In this document: positions 59,901 to 64,000 of the stretch, piece by piece
Layout: each line of letters starts with the position of its first letter
Position numbering within the stretch: the first letter of the stretch is position 1
Source: Podospora bellae-mahoneyi
Taxonomy: Eukaryota; Ascomycota; Sordariomycetes; Sordariales; Podosporaceae
DNA length: 64,000 nt
Assembly (NCBI RefSeq): GCF_035222275.1
Contig: NC_085884.1
Coordinates: forward strand, 1,364,001-1,428,000
Direction of reading: 5' to 3'
Made by a program: the position numbers and the translations under genes
Notes under the pieces: model-generated
Databases searched by the model: none
The model's input: the letters and a program-made list of their open reading frames with translations, nothing else
Told to the model about the DNA's origin: nothing

Positions 59901-61020
59901 CTCGACATCGTTCTTGGTGTCATCCGGCTTGCCTCCGCGGTCTGGTGCGCCTGGGTACTCCCTTTCAGATGTTAATGCTTTTCATCTCGACATGTGAGCC
60001 ACAAGCTTACCAGTCAAAATCAGCACCGTCAAAGCCGTACTGATTCATGAACTTGAGTAAGGCACGCGCAAATTTCTGACGGTTGGCAGCAGTTCGGGCA
60101 ATGTTGCCAAACACGGGCTGTGCTGCTGTGCCATTATCGCTGAATGTCCACTTTCATTCGTCAGCTCATTAGACACACGTTACTGCTGTGGGGGTACGAA
60201 GGTCAAGAACTGCTCCGCCGATGGACACATATATCTGAAGCGAGGGTTTGATGCCCTTCAAGTCGACAACATCCTGAAAGGTCTTCGCCGGTGTCTGTGC
60301 ATCCATAGTGGTGATTTCGAAACTGGAAGGGTCGATGTAGGCGAAGGCATAGTTGATGTGTGTCAAGCCGTCAACTGTGATGGGCATCTGTTGTCAACTG
60401 TGTGGTCAAACACAGCACTCGGAACGGCGACGAGCTTACTTGGTAAATCACGAGCGCTTGTTTGGTGGCATTTTGACCTGTCGTTCCATGCCTCCCAGTA
60501 TCCAATGACTTCAGATGTCAGCATGTTCTGCGTAGGTGTCCCCACGGAGCCATTGCATGATGTGTGAAAAGTAAAAGAGTACCAACCTTTACTAAGCGTC
60601 TTCCCACCGCCGCCCCCCCGGGGGTGCAGGATGTTCGATACAGTTGGACTGACAGCAAATAGTGCAGAACTCTGAGAAACAAGTCAACAACCGGTTACTC
60701 AGTAGTGAGCTTGTGTTATTTGGCTCTTGTAAGAAGAAATACCTGAAGTCGTGCCGCAAAATCCATGCTGTGAACAGCTGGTAGCACAAAACGATCATCA
60801 TTAGGCAACACACCTGAGTGACAGCCACGGTCAGCACGATGGAAACCTTCTCACCAGGTGTTCAAGGGGCATGTCGTCCCTGGGATTTTGGAATATTTTC
60901 CGCACTCGGCAGTAGCATCGCAGTGGCTCGAACAGCCAGAACCGCAGTACGTTGGCCCATAGCCGCAGAAGCCGTCTTTTCCGCAGCAATTCCCAGGCCT
61001 CATGATCCCCTACAAGCAGC
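56920..61020 (-). pseudogene. subgroup-C GH18 chitinase with chitin-binding type 1 domains, heavily interrupted
   Basis: Reading the reverse strand from 61020, two hevein-like ChtBD1 stretches come first (GFCGYGPTYCGSGC, HGFCGTTS). The GH18 domain begins VIGYWEAWNDRSKCH. It includes THINYAFAYIDP, IYVSIGG, WTFSDNGT, the intact active site DGADFDWEYP (split by an intron near 60000), LNLMSYDLHEVW, ALGFGLYGRAFTLQ and VKYFSWDNDQW. Next are Cys-rich repeats (GSGGDCNGQCREGE, DYCCLKNKP) and a long C-terminal region to 56920. This layout is that of large subgroup-C chitinases. Breaks: TGA at 59820-59822 for a Trp in SYWYLK, and frame changes at a six-base run (59557-59562) and at the C7/G5 run (60613-60624). 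At least one splice, near 60390-60450, does not keep frame. Confidence 0.7.
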
Positions 61021-61179
61021 TAGGGTTCAGCGACCAATGCATGACATCAGTCAACACGACACTGCCGTCATGTCCTGGCTGGCTTCACACACATACAGGC
61101 ATCGGGTAAGCCACGCCCGTTTCTCTTGATCGATGTGGGTGAGGGAATGCTCATGCTGATATGTCGCTTCACTCAGCGA

Positions 61180-62646
61180 TGCAAGCTTTCAGCTCTTGGA
61201 AGATTGTCAGCTTCGAGAACTATGTGATTCTTCCTGCAAAAAAGAGCTTGGCAATCTGCGCAACTCAATCAAGGCAGCTTGTACCGCGAAACAAGATCTT
61301 GTAGTCCCTAGGCGTGCGGGCGGTATTGCTTATCCAGGTAGGTCTCACAGTGTTTTCGCCATTCCGTCATGCCCAACCAGATTTGCATGTAAATCTTTAA
61401 CAGCTTTCTCAGTCTCATTCTTTGCCGACCTTTATCTTTATGCAGCCGAGGCGTGATGTGTGAAGGATCCGTAAGACTTACCTCCCTCGAGTTTTCCAGG
61501 CTCCCCTTAGAAAGAAAGGCTAACATCATGCCTCTTAGTGCCAGTGGTATATTGTAAGTACCATGACTGCCCTGCTGGGTGATGTCAAAAGATGGCACAG
61601 CTGCATGATAAACAATGACATAGGTACTCCCCAGGTCTAACCTGATGAATATTGTCAGATGATATCCCTCAAGTTCAGCATTTCCGTTGATGACTTTTAC
61701 TCAAGCCAAATTTCGACTAAAACTGCACCAATTTGTGGAAAGACACAGCCTACTGTGTCAAACTGGTCGGAAACATCGTGACGTACCCAGGCTACAAGAC
61801 ATCGACTGCCTCCACCAGCTTCACTCGCCCAACCCCACAGCCCACAGCATCGGCGGCACCTATCCTCATACCTACTCTGCACCCCAAAGCGCCGGGGACA
61901 GTGAATGAATGTTTTCTTCACAGGAATGCCTGGGAAAGCTCCTTCATGGCAAATAATCAACTTTTCGCGGGCGGCAACAACTGCACCTCGTGGGCCAGTG
62001 TCGGCGACGTCACTATCCAACAACTTTTGGAGTGGAACCCCAGTTTGTCCGCAACCAAGTGCGAGTTCAAGCCCGGATCGAGCTACTGTGCGCGGAAGTG
62101 GGAAACAGAACGTATGCTCTTCCCGAGCCATCTAGTCCAAAACTTTGCTTTATGGGTAAACAGCAACTAACAAGCAGAACCAACCCAGCACCTCAACCAG
62201 AACCGCCCCACGATTATTGCCTCCCAGCTGACCCTTCACGAATCCCAGACACAACCCTCCAGCCCAAAGATTGCAGCTGCTACTTTGGTCTGCGGGCACA
62301 AGACAAATGTGTGTGGAAAACTCCCCCTCCAATTCCCTCCACGACAAGCAAAGCCTCCATCTCTACTCCCACCAAGCCACCCACCTCAACGCAGAGACCA
62401 ACCACCGCCCCATCAAGCATCACAAGACCACCCGCCTCAACAGCAGCCCCGAACTTCCCAGCGCCAACCCAACCAGGTGCTAACCCCTCCTGCAAGAAAT
62501 GGCACGTCGTTGTAGGTAGAGACGGCTGCTGGGCAATCTCCAACCAGTACGGCGTCGCCCTGGAGGATTTCTACAAGTGAAACCCCGGCGTGGGGAGCGA
62601 TTGCGGTGCGCTGTGGAAAGATTGCGCCGTTTGCGTTGGGGTTTGA
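61180..62646 (+). pseudogene. multi-LysM secreted protein gene, interrupted
   Basis: Forward-strand remnants of a fungal multi-LysM protein. A Cys-rich N-terminal part (CDSSCKKELGNLR..GGIAYP, 61220-61335) is followed by FADLYLYAAEA. LysM pieces follow: ISVDDFYS near 61690, NCTNLWKDTAYCV near 61730, a module CTSWASVGDVTIQQLLEWNPSL near 61980-62045, and a last one, CKKWHVVVGRDGCWAISN to CGALWKDCAVCVGV at 62490-62640. Stops interrupt it at 61454-61456 (TGA), 61718-61720 (TAA) and 62578-62580 (TGA, at the Trp of FYxWNP). A frame change occurs near 61705. It is divergent from the broken chitinase, the usual arrangement of subgroup-C chitinase/LysM pairs. The true 5' end is unclear. Confidence 0.65.
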
Positions 62647-63368
62647 AAAGCAGGTTTGTTCAGTTGCGTGCCTGCTTTCATCGGCAGGTTCTCTCGCAAA
62701 CGGGTTCGACGGATGGTATGGATACCAGCAGACGCTTTTCCTGCTTCTACCTCTTGCACCCAGCTACGTTCAATGCTGCCCCAATACCTCATGCCCAGTG
62801 TGGGAGCACCTAAGCGATGAAGAGCACCGGTGAAAACCGGCATGTAATAATTACCCACCCCCCGCCGCCCCCCCCCCTCCCCCTCCCTTCCACATGTCCT
62901 TGCATCATGTCCTCTCTCCTCAGTCCTCAAAAGCATCCAGGCCAAATTGTGCAATCCCCACAACTCCCAACACCTCGGCCTCCCCGCCCCTTTTTCTGCA
63001 ACCAAATCTGCAACCCCTTTCCCAAAACCACAAAGCCCGAAACCCCCCCGCAAAAGGGCCACGCCGCACACTCCGCCCGCCCGCCTCTGCTACACACGAC
63101 TGAAACTCTTCCCAACCAAATGCGGTCCTCAAACATTAAACAAAGGTTTTTACCCTTTTTGTTGTCCACCTTTCATTATCAAAGCCCTTGTGCTGGGTAG
63201 GTGTCTTGAGAGACATGCCTGACTTTCCCAGACAAGACTGGCAACTCCATACGCACTGCAACAACAAGAACAATCCCAGAAGGACACAAAAGCAAAACAT
63301 GGGAAAAGTGTGCTACTACTGTAGTGTGGCGAGGGTGTGGAAAAGAAAAACATGCAAAAGAAGAATAT
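62647..63368. other. intergenic, no gene recognised
   Basis: 3' flank of the LysM pseudogene up to the tRNA. C-rich tracts near 62855-62890 and 62970-63080. No supported coding region. Confidence 0.4.
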
Positions 63369-63439
63369 GCGGCCATCGGGAATCGAACCCGACTCTAATG
63401 CTTGGAAGGCATTAATGCTAACCACTACACCATGGCCGC
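63369..63439 (-). tRNA. tRNA-Gly(TCC)
   Basis: On the reverse strand the acceptor GCGGCCA pairs with TGGCCGC. The anticodon stem TAATGC/GCATTA encloses loop CTTCCAA with anticodon TCC. The T arm is CGGG-TTCGATT-CCCG. 71 nt, no intron. Confidence 0.93.
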
Positions 63440-64000
63440 TGACCTTGTTGTATTTACATTGCTCAAACACAGCCCTCAACACTGAACGGCTGGCTTGGCA
63501 GAACAGTAAAGCTCCATATCCCGTCCAGTTCCAGGCACAATGGAATAGACAATTGTCCAAAGTCGTCAGAAAATCATTCCAAGCAATAAACGCATCAACA
63601 TACTAAGCATCAAGAAAACCATTTCCGAGTTCAAATCCAAATCCGTGTATTTCATCCCTTGTATGTATGTATCCCCTTGTCTATCCCCCTGCTTTGCTTT
63701 CCATAACCCCCTCAAACCGCCCAACCCCCGAATCCCAACCCCCAAACACTCCCCCCCCAAAAAAACGCTATATATGCATCCCATCTACCCTGCTCCAATC
63801 CAAGTCCTATAATGATAAAAGAAAAGCGGTAACAGAAATCTGGAAACGTGAGTAGTAACCTGTGGAAAAAGAAAAAGAAAGTGAGAAAAACCACCTGCGA
63901 GGAAAAGTAAGTGAAAGAAATCCCAAACAGGTAGGTGGTTGAATGAGCACCCCGGTGACAAACGCTGGAGAGAGGAAAACGGATAAAAGACGAGAAAGAT
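63440..64000. other. right-edge flank, no gene recognised
   Basis: No supported gene. It could be untranslated region of a gene beyond the window. Confidence 0.35.

Noticed and set aside
56920-62646. Nuclear copy of mitochondrial-type coding (TGA read as Trp)
   Set aside because: The genes are secreted nuclear-type enzymes with spliceosomal introns. They also carry TAA stops and frameshifts, and TGG is used for Trp elsewhere in the same genes.

Overview
The window is fungal nuclear DNA. Its genes carry short (about 50-110 bp) GT..AG introns with CTAAC/CTGAC-type branch points, and several tRNA genes are intron-bearing. It also encodes PTH11-type rhodopsin-like proteins, an iterative highly reducing polyketide synthase, fungal GH79, GH30 and GH18 enzymes, an Egh16-like secreted protein and a Sit4-associated SAPS protein. 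Gene content and codon style suggest a filamentous ascomycete of the Sordariomycetes, probably Sordariales; the order is an inference.

Layout. 0-4 kb: a PTH11-like membrane protein cut by the left edge and a secreted berberine-bridge-type flavoprotein oxidase. 4.8 kb: tRNA-Ala(CGC). 5.7-9.6 kb: a broken CorA-like transporter gene. 12-17 kb: a small secreted protein, an orphan rhodopsin-family tail, a DUF4267-like membrane protein, and a drug:H+ antiporter whose frame is interrupted at two homopolymer runs. 17.2-25 kb: tRNA-Pro(TGG), a 1005-residue WD40-like protein, a small F-box protein, tRNA-Tyr(GTA) and an alpha/beta-hydrolase that has lost its nucleophile motif. 25.4-30 kb: the SAPS-domain phosphatase regulator. 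31.3-32.8 kb: GH79 glucuronidase. 34-46 kb: a two-gene secondary-metabolite core. It consists of a stand-alone condensation-domain protein with the internally deleted remnant of an adenylation domain, followed on the same strand by a complete HR-PKS (KS-AT-DH-CMeT-ER-KR-ACP) that lacks a release domain. 47.8-51.4 kb: a low-complexity NG/GA-repeat secreted protein and a GH30 glycanase. 52-53 kb: an AT-rich transposon relic with 18-bp terminal inverted repeats and an LTR-like core. 54-64 kb: an Egh16-like protein, a hypothetical gene with an in-frame stop, a divergent GH18 chitinase/LysM gene pair that are both heavily broken, and tRNA-Gly(TCC).

How the genes fit together. The condensation protein and the HR-PKS probably form one pathway, with the condensation domain a candidate in-trans release or acyl-transfer partner for the PKS acyl carrier protein. 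The GH79, GH30, GH18 and LysM genes are plant- or fungal-wall-related and look unrelated to the PKS. Broken frames concentrate in two zones (5.7-9.6 kb and 55.5-62.6 kb). They combine frame breaks, mostly at homopolymers, with nonsense codons explainable by C:G to T:A transitions. This may reflect real gene decay, consensus errors, or both. Exon boundaries are read by eye from splice consensus and frame continuity.
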